A DNA stretch of 64,000 nt from JBBRHQ01 sp963738305. Its GTDB lineage: Bacteria > Actinomycetota > Thermoleophilia > Solirubrobacterales > 70-9. The notes beneath the pieces are model-generated. The model was given only the letters and a program-made list of their open reading frames with translations. It did not search any database and was not told the origin of the DNA. Numbering within the stretch: position 1 is the first letter of the stretch; every line of letters begins with the position of its first letter. Both the position numbers and the translations under genes were made by a program. The DNA is taken from the NCBI GenBank assembly GCA_963738305.1, contig CAVTVU010000007.1:298766-362765 (forward strand), in the 5' to 3' direction. Below, in pieces: positions 32,203 through 40,076 of the stretch.

Positions 32203-33460
32203 CCCCGGTCCGCCAGGCCGACCAGTCGCGGACCGGCGCGATCAACTCGGCGTGCTCGAGCCGCAGGAAGGCCTCGACCACTGCCGGGTCGAAGCGGGTC
32301 CCCGAGCCGGAGCGGATCTCCTCCAGAGTCTCCTCGAGAGTCCATGGCTCGAACCGGGTCCGACCGTGGGTCAGGGTGTCGAAGGCGTCGGCAAGGTGCG
32401 TTATCCGCCCGCCGACCGGTATCTCCTCGCCTCCCAACCCTCGTGGGAACCCTCCGCCGTCCCAGCGCTCGTGGTGGGTGAGCGCGATCTGCTCCGCCAG
32501 CCGCAGCGCCGGCGCCTCGCTTCCGCCGAGGATGTCGGCCCCGACAACGGTGTGCTCGCGCATCGTGATCGCCTCCTCCCCGGAGAGCTTGCCGGGCTGA
32601 AGCAGGATCTCCTCGCTGACGCCGAGCTTTCCGATGTCGTGCAGCGGGGCAGCCTGCGCGATCAGCTCCACGAAGCCGGGGGAGAGGTCGAGCTCCTGAG
32701 CGATCGCGGCGCTGATGCGGCCGACGCGGACGGTGTGCTCGTGGGTCCCCTTCTCGTGCAGCTCGGCGGCGACCGCCAGCCGCTGCAGCGTCTCCAGTCG
32801 GGAGCGCTCCAGCTCCCGGGTGCGTTCTCCAACCACGCCCTGCAGCATCCTCTCCCGCGTCCGCAGGCCTTCCTCCGCCCGCTTCAGCCCCGTGATGTCG
32901 TAGATCACGCCCTGGGTGATCTCCTCTCCGCCCTGGGTGAGACCGACCGCGACGTCGCGCACCCAGATCTCCTCCCCGGACTTGGTCCGCATCCGGTAGT
33001 CGGTCGCGTTGGGCTCGCCCGAGCTGAGCGCCCGGCGTTCGTCGGAGATCGCCAGCGCGACATCGTCGGGGTGGACCTGGCGCTGCCACAGCCCGGGGTC
33101 CTGGCGCCACTCATCCGGGGTGAAGCCAAGCATCGTCTCGATGTGGGGGCTGACGTAGTGCCAGCGCGCCTTCTCGCCGGGCTCGGCAAGGTAGGCGATC
33201 ACGGGGGCCTGTTCGGCGACGAACCTGTAGCGGGATTCCTCGGAGGCGAGCCGGGCGTGACGGTCGCGCCTTCCGGCGTACAGCTCGCAGCCGATCAGCG
33301 CGGCGGCCAGGCCTCCGAGCGCCGCGGTGACCCAGGTATCGGCGGCGATCACTGCGGCGAGGAGCGAGCCCAGCGCGGCCAGCAGCGCTGCCCCGAGGAG
33401 GAGCGGGCGGCTCGGTCGGTCTCGTCCGGGGGAACTCTGCATTGCGATTCGCTTCTCCAA
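32180..33460 (-). CDS. Membrane-anchored PAS-HD-GYP phosphodiesterase
   Basis: Probably hydrolyses cyclic di-GMP or a related nucleotide. Two N-terminal membrane helices (residues ~18-62), a PAS domain with PAC motif (~75-190: YRFVAEQAPVIAYLAEPG ... YDITGLKRAEE), a short coiled linker, then the HD-GYP domain (~215-390). That domain has HEHTVRVGRIS, PLHDIGKLGV (HD pair), HTVVGADIL, HHERWDGGGFPRGL and ADAFDTLT. The name motif reads GFP instead of GYP. The TTG at 33460 is favoured because TACGAT lies 5 bp upstream; ATG 33442 is an alternative. It overlaps ftsY tail-to-tail and is divergent from ffh. Confidence 0.85.
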   Translation of the reverse strand: MEKRIAMQSSPGRDRPSRPLLLGAALLAALGSLLAAVIAADTWVTAALGGLAAALIGCELYAGRRDRHARLASEESRYRFVAEQAPVIAYLAEPGEKARWHYVSPHIETMLGFTPDEWRQDPGLWQRQVHPDDVALAISDERRALSSGEPNATDYRMRTKSGEEIWVRDVAVGLTQGGEEITQGVIYDITGLKRAEEGLRTRERMLQGVVGERTRELERSRLETLQRLAVAAELHEKGTHEHTVRVGRISAAIAQELDLSPGFVELIAQAAPLHDIGKLGVSEEILLQPGKLSGEEAITMREHTVVGADILGGSEAPALRLAEQIALTHHERWDGGGFPRGLGGEEIPVGGRITHLADAFDTLTHGRTRFEPWTLEETLEEIRSGSGTRFDPAVVEAFLRLEHAELIAPVRDWSAWRTGATPRAAR

Positions 33461-33486
33461 TATGGATCGTAGTGGGCGCCTCCGAC

Positions 33487-33492
33487 TAAGCT
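33487..33492 (+). promoter_or_regulatory. Probable -10 box of ffh (leaderless)
   Basis: TAAGCT ends exactly 6 bp before the ffh GTG. On the other strand TACGAT (33466-33471) lies 5 bp before the HD-GYP TTG. Two back-to-back leaderless promoters share this 38-bp gap. Confidence 0.5.
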
Positions 33493-33498
33493 GGGCCG

Positions 33499-34866
33499 GT
33501 GTTCGACCAACTTTCAGATCGGCTCCAGTCGGCCCTCTCGGACGTCCGCTCGCGCGGGAAGCTGACCGAGGAGGACGTCGACCGGGCGATGCGCGAGATC
33601 CGCCTCGCCCTGCTCGAGGCGGACGTCAACTTCAAGGTCGTGAAGGGTTTCACCGCGACCGTGAAGGAGCGCTGCCTGGGCGCCGACGTGCTGGGGAGCC
33701 TCGATCCCGGCCAGCAGGTGGTGAAGATCGTCAACGAGGAGCTGACCACGCTGATGGGCGGGGCGGGGCGCGACATCGTCATCGCCCCCAGCCCTCCGAC
33801 GGTGATCTTGATGGCCGGCCTGCAGGGCTCCGGCAAGACCACGGCGTGCGCGAAGCTCGCCCGCCATCTGGGGGACGGCGGGCGCAAGGTGGCGCTCGCA
33901 GCCTGCGACCTCCAGCGCCCGGCCGCCGTCGAGCAGCTGGCCAAGATGGGTGCCCGCGCCGGGGCCAAGGTGTACGAGCGGGGAACCGACGCCGATCCGG
34001 TTGCGGTCGCCGAGTGGGCGCTCGGGCAGGCCCGGGAGGAGGACCGCGACGTGCTGATCGTCGACACGGCCGGCCGGCTTCACGTCGATCCCGAACTGAT
34101 GGACGAGCTGGCGCGGATCCGCAAGGCCGTCCGCCCGCACGACGTGCTGCTGGTGGTGGACGCGATGACCGGGCAGGACGCGGTCGGGGTGGCCGAGTCC
34201 TTCTCCGAGGCGGCGGAGTTCGACGGCGTCGTGATCACCAAGCTCGACGGCGATGCCCGCGGGGGCGCGGCCCTGTCGGTCAAGGCGGTGACCGGGAAGC
34301 CGATCATCTACGCGTCCACGGGCGAGAAGATCGAGGAGTTCGAGCGCTTCCACCCCGATCGTATGGCGGGCCGCATCCTCGGCATGGGCGATGTGCTCAG
34401 CCTGATCGAGAAGGCCGAGAAGGAGGTCGACGCGGAGCAGGCCGCCGGCCTGCAGGAGAAGATGCGCACCGACCAGTTCACGCTCGAGGATTTCCTCTCC
34501 CAGCTCAAGCAGGTGCGGAAGATGGGGCCGATCGGGAACCTGCTGGGGATGATGCCGGGGATGGGGGGGATGAAGCAGCTGCGCGGGGCGGAGGTCGACG
34601 AGCGCGAGCTGGACCGGGTCGAGGCGATGATCCTCTCGATGACCCCGCAGGAGAGGGCGAACCCGGCACTGATCAATGGCTCCCGCCGCAAGCGCATCGC
34701 CACCGGCTCGGGCACCAAGGTCCAGCAGGTCAACCAGCTCGTCAAGCAGTTCGACCAGATGCGCAAGCTGATGAAGCAGGTCGCGTCCGGCCAGATGCCC
34801 GACGCCCAGCAGCTCGCCCAGCAGATGGCCGGCGCCGGCGGTAAGCCGAAGTTCAAGCGTCGCTGA
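33499..34866 (+). CDS. ffh: Signal recognition particle protein Ffh
   Basis: The SRP54 homologue that binds signal peptides and 4.5S RNA. N domain (FDQLSDRLQSALSDVRSRGKLT). G domain with GLQGSGKTTACAKLA, DLQRPAAVEQL, VDTAGRLHVDPELM, TKLDGDARGG and STGEKIEEF. Methionine-rich M domain (about residues 300-440) with GNLLGMMPGM, then INGSRRKRIATGSGTKVQQVN. 455 residues. It heads the ffh-rpsP-khpA-trmD block. Confidence 0.95.
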   Translation: MFDQLSDRLQSALSDVRSRGKLTEEDVDRAMREIRLALLEADVNFKVVKGFTATVKERCLGADVLGSLDPGQQVVKIVNEELTTLMGGAGRDIVIAPSPPTVILMAGLQGSGKTTACAKLARHLGDGGRKVALAACDLQRPAAVEQLAKMGARAGAKVYERGTDADPVAVAEWALGQAREEDRDVLIVDTAGRLHVDPELMDELARIRKAVRPHDVLLVVDAMTGQDAVGVAESFSEAAEFDGVVITKLDGDARGGAALSVKAVTGKPIIYASTGEKIEEFERFHPDRMAGRILGMGDVLSLIEKAEKEVDAEQAAGLQEKMRTDQFTLEDFLSQLKQVRKMGPIGNLLGMMPGMGGMKQLRGAEVDERELDRVEAMILSMTPQERANPALINGSRRKRIATGSGTKVQQVNQLVKQFDQMRKLMKQVASGQMPDAQQLAQQMAGAGGKPKFKRR

Positions 34867-34871
34867 CCCGC

Positions 34872-34877
34872 TAACCT
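34872..34877 (+). promoter_or_regulatory. Probable -10 box of rpsP
   Basis: TAACCT, 10 bp before the rpsP ATG and just after the ffh stop; a secondary promoter within the SRP/ribosomal block. Confidence 0.4.
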
Positions 34878-34887
34878 TCCGCGGCCG

Positions 34888-35145
34888 ATGGCAGTGCGAA
34901 TCAGACTCACACGAGTGGGCTCGAAGAAGAACCCGATCTGGCGCGTGGTGGTCGCCGACAAGCGCTCGCCGCGGGACGGCCGGACGATCGAGACGATCGG
35001 CCGCTACAACCCACAGACCGACCCGTCGGTGATCGAGATCGACGAGGAGCGCGCCCGCCACTGGCTCGACCACGGCGCGCAGCCGTCCGAGACCGTCGCC
35101 AGCTTGCTCCGCTCTCAGGGGATCAGCGCGACCCGGAGCGAGTAG
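34888..35145 (+). CDS. rpsP: 30S ribosomal protein S16
   Basis: 85 residues. It begins AVRIRLTRVGSKKNPIWRVVVADKRSPRDGRTIETIGRYNP, the conserved S16 core. It is followed at 6 bp by the KH-domain gene, as in most Gram-positives. Confidence 0.95.
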   Translation: MAVRIRLTRVGSKKNPIWRVVVADKRSPRDGRTIETIGRYNPQTDPSVIEIDEERARHWLDHGAQPSETVASLLRSQGISATRSE

Positions 35146-35151
35146 GTCGCG

Positions 35152-35382
35152 GTGCGGGACCTTCTCGAGTTCCTGACCCGGGCATTGGTCGAGCATCCCG
35201 ACGAGGTCGTCGTGGAGGAGCTCGAGGAGGACGGCGATCTGGTCTACGAGATCACCGTCGCCGACGAGGACCTGGGCCGGGTGATCGGCAAGCGAGGGCG
35301 GGTGGCGAACGCGATCCGCTCGGTGGCAAAGGCCGCGGCGGTCCGGATCGAGCGGCGAGTGATCGTCGATATCTTGGACTGA
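35152..35382 (+). CDS. khpA: KH-domain RNA-binding protein KhpA
   Basis: 76 residues. A single KH domain with GxxG loop in LGRVIGKRGRVANAIRSVAKA. KhpA works with KhpB/EloR in RNA binding and cell elongation control in other Gram-positives. GTG start, 6 bp after rpsP. The gene normally following, rimM, is absent; trmD comes next. Confidence 0.9.
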   Translation: MRDLLEFLTRALVEHPDEVVVEELEEDGDLVYEITVADEDLGRVIGKRGRVANAIRSVAKAAAVRIERRVIVDILD

Positions 35383-35408
35383 CGGCGGCCCGCCGTCCGG
35401 CGTTCGCG

Positions 35409-36089
35409 ATGAGGCTCGACATCTTCACCCTCTTTCCGGAGGCCTTCGAGTGGTTCTCCGCCCAGCGGCCCGTTCACAACGCGCTCAGCGAGGGCTCGGA
35501 GCTGAGGTTGTTGAGCTACCGCCAGACCACGCCGCTGGGGGCCGGCCAGGTGGACGACTCCCCCTACGGGGGAGGCGCCGGGATGCTCCTGCGGGTCGAC
35601 GTCGTGGACACGGCGCTCGAGGCTGCCTACCCGCACGGCAACCGGCCCCGGATCGTGCTGCTGGCGCCCTCCGGACGCCTGCTCGACGACGCCCTCGCCA
35701 CCGAGCTGGCGCGGGAGCCCCACCTGGCGCTGATGTGCGGCCGCTACGAGGGATTCGACCAGCGGGTCCACGATCACCTCGCCGACGACGAGGTCTCGAT
35801 CGGCCGCTACGTACTCGCCGGCGGCGAGCTGGCCGCGATGGTTCTCGCCGACGCGGTGATCCGCAAGCTGCCAGGTGCGCTCGGGCACGGCGAGAGCGCC
35901 GTCGAGGAGTCATTCAGCGAGGCCCTCGACGGGGCTCCCGAATATCCCCACTTCACCAGGCCTCCCAGCTACCGCGGATGGGGGGTGCCGGACGTCCTCC
36001 TCTCAGGCGATCATGAGCGGATTAGGGAGTGGCGCGCCGCCCGCAGCCGGGAGCGTGCCGAGCGGCTCGGATCACCCGGCGGCGGGTAG
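35409..36089 (+). CDS. trmD: tRNA (guanine-37-N1)-methyltransferase
   Basis: A SPOUT methyltransferase. It begins RLDIFTLFPEAFEWF, then DDSPYGGGAGMLLR. The trefoil knot is at LMCGRYEGFDQRV and SIGRYVLAGGELAAM. The C-terminal tRNA-binding region has PHFTRPPSYRGWGVPDVLLSGDHERIREWR. 226 residues. It follows khpA without rimM between. Confidence 0.95.
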   Translation: MRLDIFTLFPEAFEWFSAQRPVHNALSEGSELRLLSYRQTTPLGAGQVDDSPYGGGAGMLLRVDVVDTALEAAYPHGNRPRIVLLAPSGRLLDDALATELAREPHLALMCGRYEGFDQRVHDHLADDEVSIGRYVLAGGELAAMVLADAVIRKLPGALGHGESAVEESFSEALDGAPEYPHFTRPPSYRGWGVPDVLLSGDHERIREWRAARSRERAERLGSPGGG

Positions 36090-36110
36090 CCGCTACCGCT
36101 ACCATTCCGC

Positions 36111-36146
36111 AACCGCGCAGGTCGGTCCCGCATTGCGCGGTTTTTT
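36111..36146 (+). terminator. Rho-independent terminator/attenuator between trmD and rplS
   Basis: A 9-bp stem AACCGCGCA / TGCGCGGTT (36111-36119 with 36134-36142), 14-nt loop and a T6 tract (36141-36146). It is the clearest canonical terminator in the window. It sits 26 bp before rplS inside an otherwise co-directional ribosomal block, so it could be an attenuator in an L19 leader rather than a plain end. Confidence 0.75.
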
Positions 36147-36172
36147 CTCGGCCGATTCCCGACTGCGATCCC

Positions 36173-36823
36173 ATGAGCACCATCATCGACAGCATCGAGC
36201 GCCGCCAGCTGAGGGAGGGCCTGCCCTCGTTCGGTCCGGGCGATCGCGTCCGCGTCCACTTCCAGGTGGTCGAGGGGAGCCGTCGCCGCACCCAGGTCTT
36301 CGAGGGCATCGTCCTGAAGCGCCAGGGCTCGGGCGCTCGGGAGACATTCACCGTGCGGAAGCAGTCCTTCGGTGTCGGCGTCGAGCGGACCTTCCCGCTG
36401 CACTCTCCGAAGATCGAGAAGCTCGAGGTCGCCGGGCGCGGCGCCGTGCGCAGGGCGAAGCTCTACTACCTTCGGGGGCGGGTCGGCAAGGCAGCCAGGG
36501 TGGCCGAGCGCCGCTGGGGGATCGACGAGGAAGTGATCGGCGCCCCGGCGGGCAGCGAGGCCGAGGCGATCGACTCGGAGGGAGTCGGGCAGGACGAGAT
36601 CGTGCCGGTCGAGACGGAGGAACCGGAGCACGAAGACGAGGCCCCCGAGGGGGAGGCGCCGACTCCCGAGGCTGACGAGGCGGCTCCCGAAGCGGAGGAG
36701 CCCCCCGAGGCAGAGACGGAGGCCCCAAGGGCGGAAGCGGCGGAGGGCGAACCCGAAGCGGAAACCGCTGGAGCCAGGGGAGACGAGAAGGCCGAGGGCG
36801 AGTCCGACGAGGACTCGGACTGA
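36173..36823 (+). CDS. rplS: 50S ribosomal protein L19 with long acidic C-terminal tail
   Basis: Residues 1-112 are a normal L19 (IDSIERRQLREGLPSFGPGD, then GIVLKRQGSGARETFTVRK, VERTFPLHSPKIEKLEV, RRAKLYYLRGRVGKAARV). About 104 further residues form a low-complexity Glu/Ala/Pro-rich tail. This roughly doubles the protein and gives it a strong negative charge, odd for an rRNA-binding protein. The ATG at 36173 is fixed by homology. Downstream lepB begins 53 bp after the stop. Confidence 0.93.
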   Translation: MSTIIDSIERRQLREGLPSFGPGDRVRVHFQVVEGSRRRTQVFEGIVLKRQGSGARETFTVRKQSFGVGVERTFPLHSPKIEKLEVAGRGAVRRAKLYYLRGRVGKAARVAERRWGIDEEVIGAPAGSEAEAIDSEGVGQDEIVPVETEEPEHEDEAPEGEAPTPEADEAAPEAEEPPEAETEAPRAEAAEGEPEAETAGARGDEKAEGESDEDSD

Positions 36824-36876
36824 CCCCCTCGATCCCTAAGCCGCAGACCAAGCTCGGCGGGCTCGTCGAGCTCGTC

Positions 36877-37446
36877 GTGATTGTGCTGCTCGCGCTGGGG
36901 CTGGCGCTGGGGATCCAGGCCTTCATCGTCAAGCCCTACCAGATCCCCTCCGAGTCGATGGAGCCGACGCTCGACGTCGGCCAGCGGGTCCTGGTCAACC
37001 GTTTCATCTACCACTTCACCGACCCCTCGATCGGCGACATCGTCGTCTTCCACCCGCCGGCCGGCGCCGAAAGAGAAAAGTGCGGAATGCACCACCCTCT
37101 TGACCAGGCTTGTCCAGAGCCGACCAAGGCCGAATCGGATCAGAACTACATCAAGCGCATCGTCGCCGGCCCAGGGGACACGCTTGCGGTCAAGGACGGC
37201 CACCCGGTCGTCAACGGGGTGGAGAAGAAGGACGAGAGCTACATCAACCCGTGCATCCCGGCCGATGGCGGCGGGGCATGCAATCTGTCCAAGCCGATAA
37301 CCATTCCACCCGACCACTACTTCATGATGGGGGACAACCGTGGCTCGAGTGACGACAGCCGCTTCTGGGGCCCCGTCCCCCGAGACTGGATCATCGGCAA
37401 GGCCTTCGCGACGTACTGGCCCCCCGACCGGATCGGTCTCCTCTAG
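36877..37446 (+). CDS. lepB: Type I signal peptidase
   Basis: It cleaves signal peptides at the outer face of the membrane. One N-terminal membrane anchor (VLLALGLALGIQAFIVKPY). The catalytic Ser is in IPSESMEPTL and Lys in QNYIKRIVAGPGD. The C-terminal signature is MMGDNRGSSDDSRFWGPVPRDWIIG. A Cys-containing insert (CGMHHPLDQACPEP and CIPADGGGACN) may form disulphides. The GTG at 36877 falls inside the predicted helix; the same frame extends upstream with plausible residues but no ATG, GTG or TTG, so the true start is uncertain. About 190 residues. Confidence 0.9.
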   Translation: MIVLLALGLALGIQAFIVKPYQIPSESMEPTLDVGQRVLVNRFIYHFTDPSIGDIVVFHPPAGAEREKCGMHHPLDQACPEPTKAESDQNYIKRIVAGPGDTLAVKDGHPVVNGVEKKDESYINPCIPADGGGACNLSKPITIPPDHYFMMGDNRGSSDDSRFWGPVPRDWIIGKAFATYWPPDRIGLL

Positions 37447-38098
37447 GAAGCGGCGCCAGGCGCGCACCCGCCGGCTCTTCGCCTTCGATCGCTCGCTCGG
37501 CAGCCGCCTCGTCGCCGGGGCCGACGAGGCGGGGCGGGGCAGCCTCGCCGGTCCCCTGGTCGCCGCCGGCGTCCTGATCGACTACGAGGCTCTCGGCCTC
37601 GCCGATCGCCGCGCCCTGACCGGGCTCCACGACTCCAAGCAGATGACCGAGCAGCTGCGCGAGCGGCTCTACCCGCGCGTCCTGCGCGCCGCAGCGCGAG
37701 TCAGCGTCGTCTTTCGCTGCGTTCGCGGTATCGACTCGCGCGGGCTGCACGTGACCAACGTCGAGGCTCTCTCGTCTGCACTCGTCGCGTTGGAGGCCGG
37801 CGACGCGGTCCATCTGGTCGACGGCTTCTCCCTGCCACCCTGCCCGCTCGAGCACCGCCGGGTGATCGAGGGGGATGGCACGAGCGCCGCGATCGCCGCC
37901 GCCTCGGTCATCGCGAAGGTCAGCCGCGACCGCTACATGCGGCGCCTCGCCGAGGCGCATCCGGGCTGGGGATTCGAGGAGAACGTCGGCTACTCGACCC
38001 CCGATCACCGGGATGCGATCGCCGCGATCGGCATCTCCCCCCAGCACCGCCGCTCCTTCCAGTCGGTGGCCTACCGCCAGCTCGAGCTGGCCGGCTGA
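37340..38098 (+). CDS. rnhB: Ribonuclease HII
   Basis: It removes ribonucleotides from DNA-RNA hybrids. The family core begins LVAGADEAGRGSLAGPLVAAGV (catalytic Asp-Glu-Gly), then GLHDSKQMTEQLRERLYP, LVDGF and the AIAAASVIAKVSRDRYM motif, ending GYSTPDHRDAI and HRRSF. Homology starts about 50 residues after the only available ATG (37340). The annotated frame overlaps lepB by 107 bp, and no ATG, GTG or TTG lies between the lepB stop and the core. The true start may be a rare codon or be obscured by an indel. Confidence 0.88.
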   Translation: MARVTTAASGAPSPETGSSARPSRRTGPPTGSVSSRKRRQARTRRLFAFDRSLGSRLVAGADEAGRGSLAGPLVAAGVLIDYEALGLADRRALTGLHDSKQMTEQLRERLYPRVLRAAARVSVVFRCVRGIDSRGLHVTNVEALSSALVALEAGDAVHLVDGFSLPPCPLEHRRVIEGDGTSAAIAAASVIAKVSRDRYMRRLAEAHPGWGFEENVGYSTPDHRDAIAAIGISPQHRRSFQSVAYRQLELAG

Positions 38099-38100
38099 GC

Positions 38101-38478
38101 TCACCAGGCGGCGCGGATGTGCTCGTAGGCGGCCAGCGTGCCGTCCGCGGCGAACGTGACCCCGACCGCGTCGAAGCGCAGCTCTCCGATCCGGCCCGGA
38201 GGCCGGTTGGAGGCAAGCCAGGCCGCGGCGAGGCGGCGCAGCCGGCGCTGTTTGCGCGGGCCGATCGCCAGCACGGGGCGTCCGGGCCCGGCAACTGCGC
38301 CCTCCCGCCCCGCCTTGACCTCGACGAAGACCAGATCGCCGCGATCGAGGGCGACGATGTCGATTTCGCCCCGGCGCGTCCTCGCGTTTCGCTCGAGGAT
38401 CGTCCAACCGCCGGCGCGCAGCCGGCGCGCGACCAGCTCCTCGGCTGCCCTTCCGGTCCTCTGCCTTGCCGCGGTCAT
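38101..38478 (-). CDS. yraN: YraN family nuclease-fold protein (UPF0102)
   Basis: 125 residues. The restriction-endonuclease-like core is RTGRAAEELVARRLRAGGWTILERNARTRRGEIDIVALDRGDLVFVEVKAG, with the conserved GEID...EVK catalytic pattern. Function unclear; related to Holliday-junction-type nucleases. It is convergent with rnhB and lies next to comM and dprA, its usual neighbours, though here on the opposite strand. ATG 38478 chosen by homology. Confidence 0.88.
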   Translation of the reverse strand: MTAARQRTGRAAEELVARRLRAGGWTILERNARTRRGEIDIVALDRGDLVFVEVKAGREGAVAGPGRPVLAIGPRKQRRLRRLAAAWLASNRPPGRIGELRFDAVGVTFAADGTLAAYEHIRAAW

Positions 38479-38573
38479 CGCGGTCAGAGCGTGTATGGCG
38501 TCCTCGCGCCGGTGGCGCGCCGGTTGTGACGATTTTCTGACGGCTGGCGCGCAACCGGGCAAATCACCCGGCC

Positions 38574-38579
38574 TAGCTT
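38574..38579 (+). promoter_or_regulatory. Probable -10 box of comM (leaderless)
   Basis: TAGCTT ends 6 bp before the comM GTG, with no Shine-Dalgarno. Confidence 0.5.
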
Positions 38580-38585
38580 GGCGGG

Positions 38586-40076
38586 GTGCTCGCGACCACC
38601 CGGACATTCGCCCTGGACGGAATCGACGCCAGGCCGGTCAGGGTCGAGGCGGACGTCCAGAGCGGCCTGCCGAGCTTCGCGATGGTCGGACTCCCAGACG
38701 CCGCGGTGCGAGAGGCCCGGGAGCGGGTGCGGGCGGCGATGGACAACTGCGGCTTCGACTTCCCGCAGCGGCGGATCACGATCAACCTGGCGCCTGCCAG
38801 CCTGCGTAAGGCCGGGCCGGGCTTCGATCTGGCTATCGCCACGGCCCTGATGGCGGCCTCCGGCCAGATCCGTTCCGACGGTCTGGCTTCCGTCCCGATC
38901 GCCGGCGAGCTGGCCCTGGACGGCACCGTGCGGCCGGTCGCAGGGGCGCTGGCCATGGCCGAGACAGCCGCCCGGCAGGGCGACGCCGAGCTGGTGCTGC
39001 CGGCGGCCAACGGTCCCGAGGCGGCGCTGGCGAGCGACGTGCGGGTGTTGCCGGTCGAGAGCCTGGCCCAGATCAGCGCCCTCGCCGCCGGCGAGTGGAA
39101 GCCGCCCGCCCCGCGGGCCCTGCCGCTCGCGGCGGGGCCGAGCGGTGGCCCGGACCTCGCCGATCTGAGAGGCCAGGCGCACTTTCGGTTCGCGCTCGAG
39201 GTCTCCGCCGCCGGCGGGCACAGCCTGCTGATGGTCGGACCACCCGGGGCGGGGAAGTCCCTCGCCGCCCGCCGCGTGCCCTCGATCCTGCCCCCGCCGA
39301 CCGGCGAGGAGGCGCTCGAGATCGCCCGGGTCTCCAGTGCCTGCGGCTCCTCGAACGAGCTTGGGGGAAGCCGGCCCTTCCGCGCCCCGCATCACACGAT
39401 CTCCGCCGCCGGGCTGATCGGGGGCGGCAACCCGCCGCGAGCCGGGGAGGTCACCCTGGCCCACGGCGGCGTCCTCTTCCTCGACGAGCTCTGCGAGTTC
39501 CGCCGCGACGCGCTCGAGGCCCTGCGCGCTCCCCTCGAGACCGGCTGGGTGTCGATCGGCCGTTCGGGCTCCCGCCGCAGCCTTCCGTGCAGCTTCATGC
39601 TCGTCGCGGCCGCCAATCCCTGCCCCTGCGGGCGCGGCGAGGAGGACGAGCGCTGCACCTGCGGGGTGCAGGACGTCCGCCGCTACCAGGGGCGGCTCAG
39701 CGGCGCCCTTGCTGACCGCATCGACATCGTCGTCCCGGTCGCGCAGCCGCGGGCGACGGAGATCGGGGGCGGCGAGGGGGAGCGCTCGGCAGAGGTCCGC
39801 GCCCGGGTCGGCCCGGCCCGCGAGCGCCAGCGCCGGCGCCTCGGCTCCGGGCGATGCAACGCGGGGATGACCCCCGCCGAGGCCCGGAGGGCGGACCTGA
39901 GCAAGGAAGCCGCGGCGCTACTTTCCGGTGCCTACGAGGCCCAGCGGCTGAGCGGCCGGGCCCACGACCGGGTGCTGCGCCTGGCCCGCACGATCGCCGA
40001 TCTGGACGGCTCCGAGAAGGTGGGAGCGGAGGCCGTGGGTCGGGCATTGGGCCTGCGGCGGCGAGAGGACCGGTGA
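38586..40076 (+). CDS. comM: Mg-chelatase-like AAA+ ATPase ComM/YifB
   Basis: An AAA+ helicase that promotes branch migration during integration of transforming DNA in other bacteria. The N-terminal Lon-like/ChlI domain (VQSGLPSFAMVGLPDAAVREARERV) precedes the ATPase domain: LRGQAHFRFALEVSAAGGHSLLMVGPPGAGKS (Walker A), GGVLFLDELCEF (Walker B), a Cys cluster NPCPCGRGEEDERCTCGVQDVRRYQGRLSGALADRIDI and a C-terminal helical part. 496 residues. GTG start. It overlaps dprA (GTGA), giving a DNA-uptake/recombination pair. Confidence 0.92.
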   Translation: MLATTRTFALDGIDARPVRVEADVQSGLPSFAMVGLPDAAVREARERVRAAMDNCGFDFPQRRITINLAPASLRKAGPGFDLAIATALMAASGQIRSDGLASVPIAGELALDGTVRPVAGALAMAETAARQGDAELVLPAANGPEAALASDVRVLPVESLAQISALAAGEWKPPAPRALPLAAGPSGGPDLADLRGQAHFRFALEVSAAGGHSLLMVGPPGAGKSLAARRVPSILPPPTGEEALEIARVSSACGSSNELGGSRPFRAPHHTISAAGLIGGGNPPRAGEVTLAHGGVLFLDELCEFRRDALEALRAPLETGWVSIGRSGSRRSLPCSFMLVAAANPCPCGRGEEDERCTCGVQDVRRYQGRLSGALADRIDIVVPVAQPRATEIGGGEGERSAEVRARVGPARERQRRRLGSGRCNAGMTPAEARRADLSKEAAALLSGAYEAQRLSGRAHDRVLRLARTIADLDGSEKVGAEAVGRALGLRRREDR

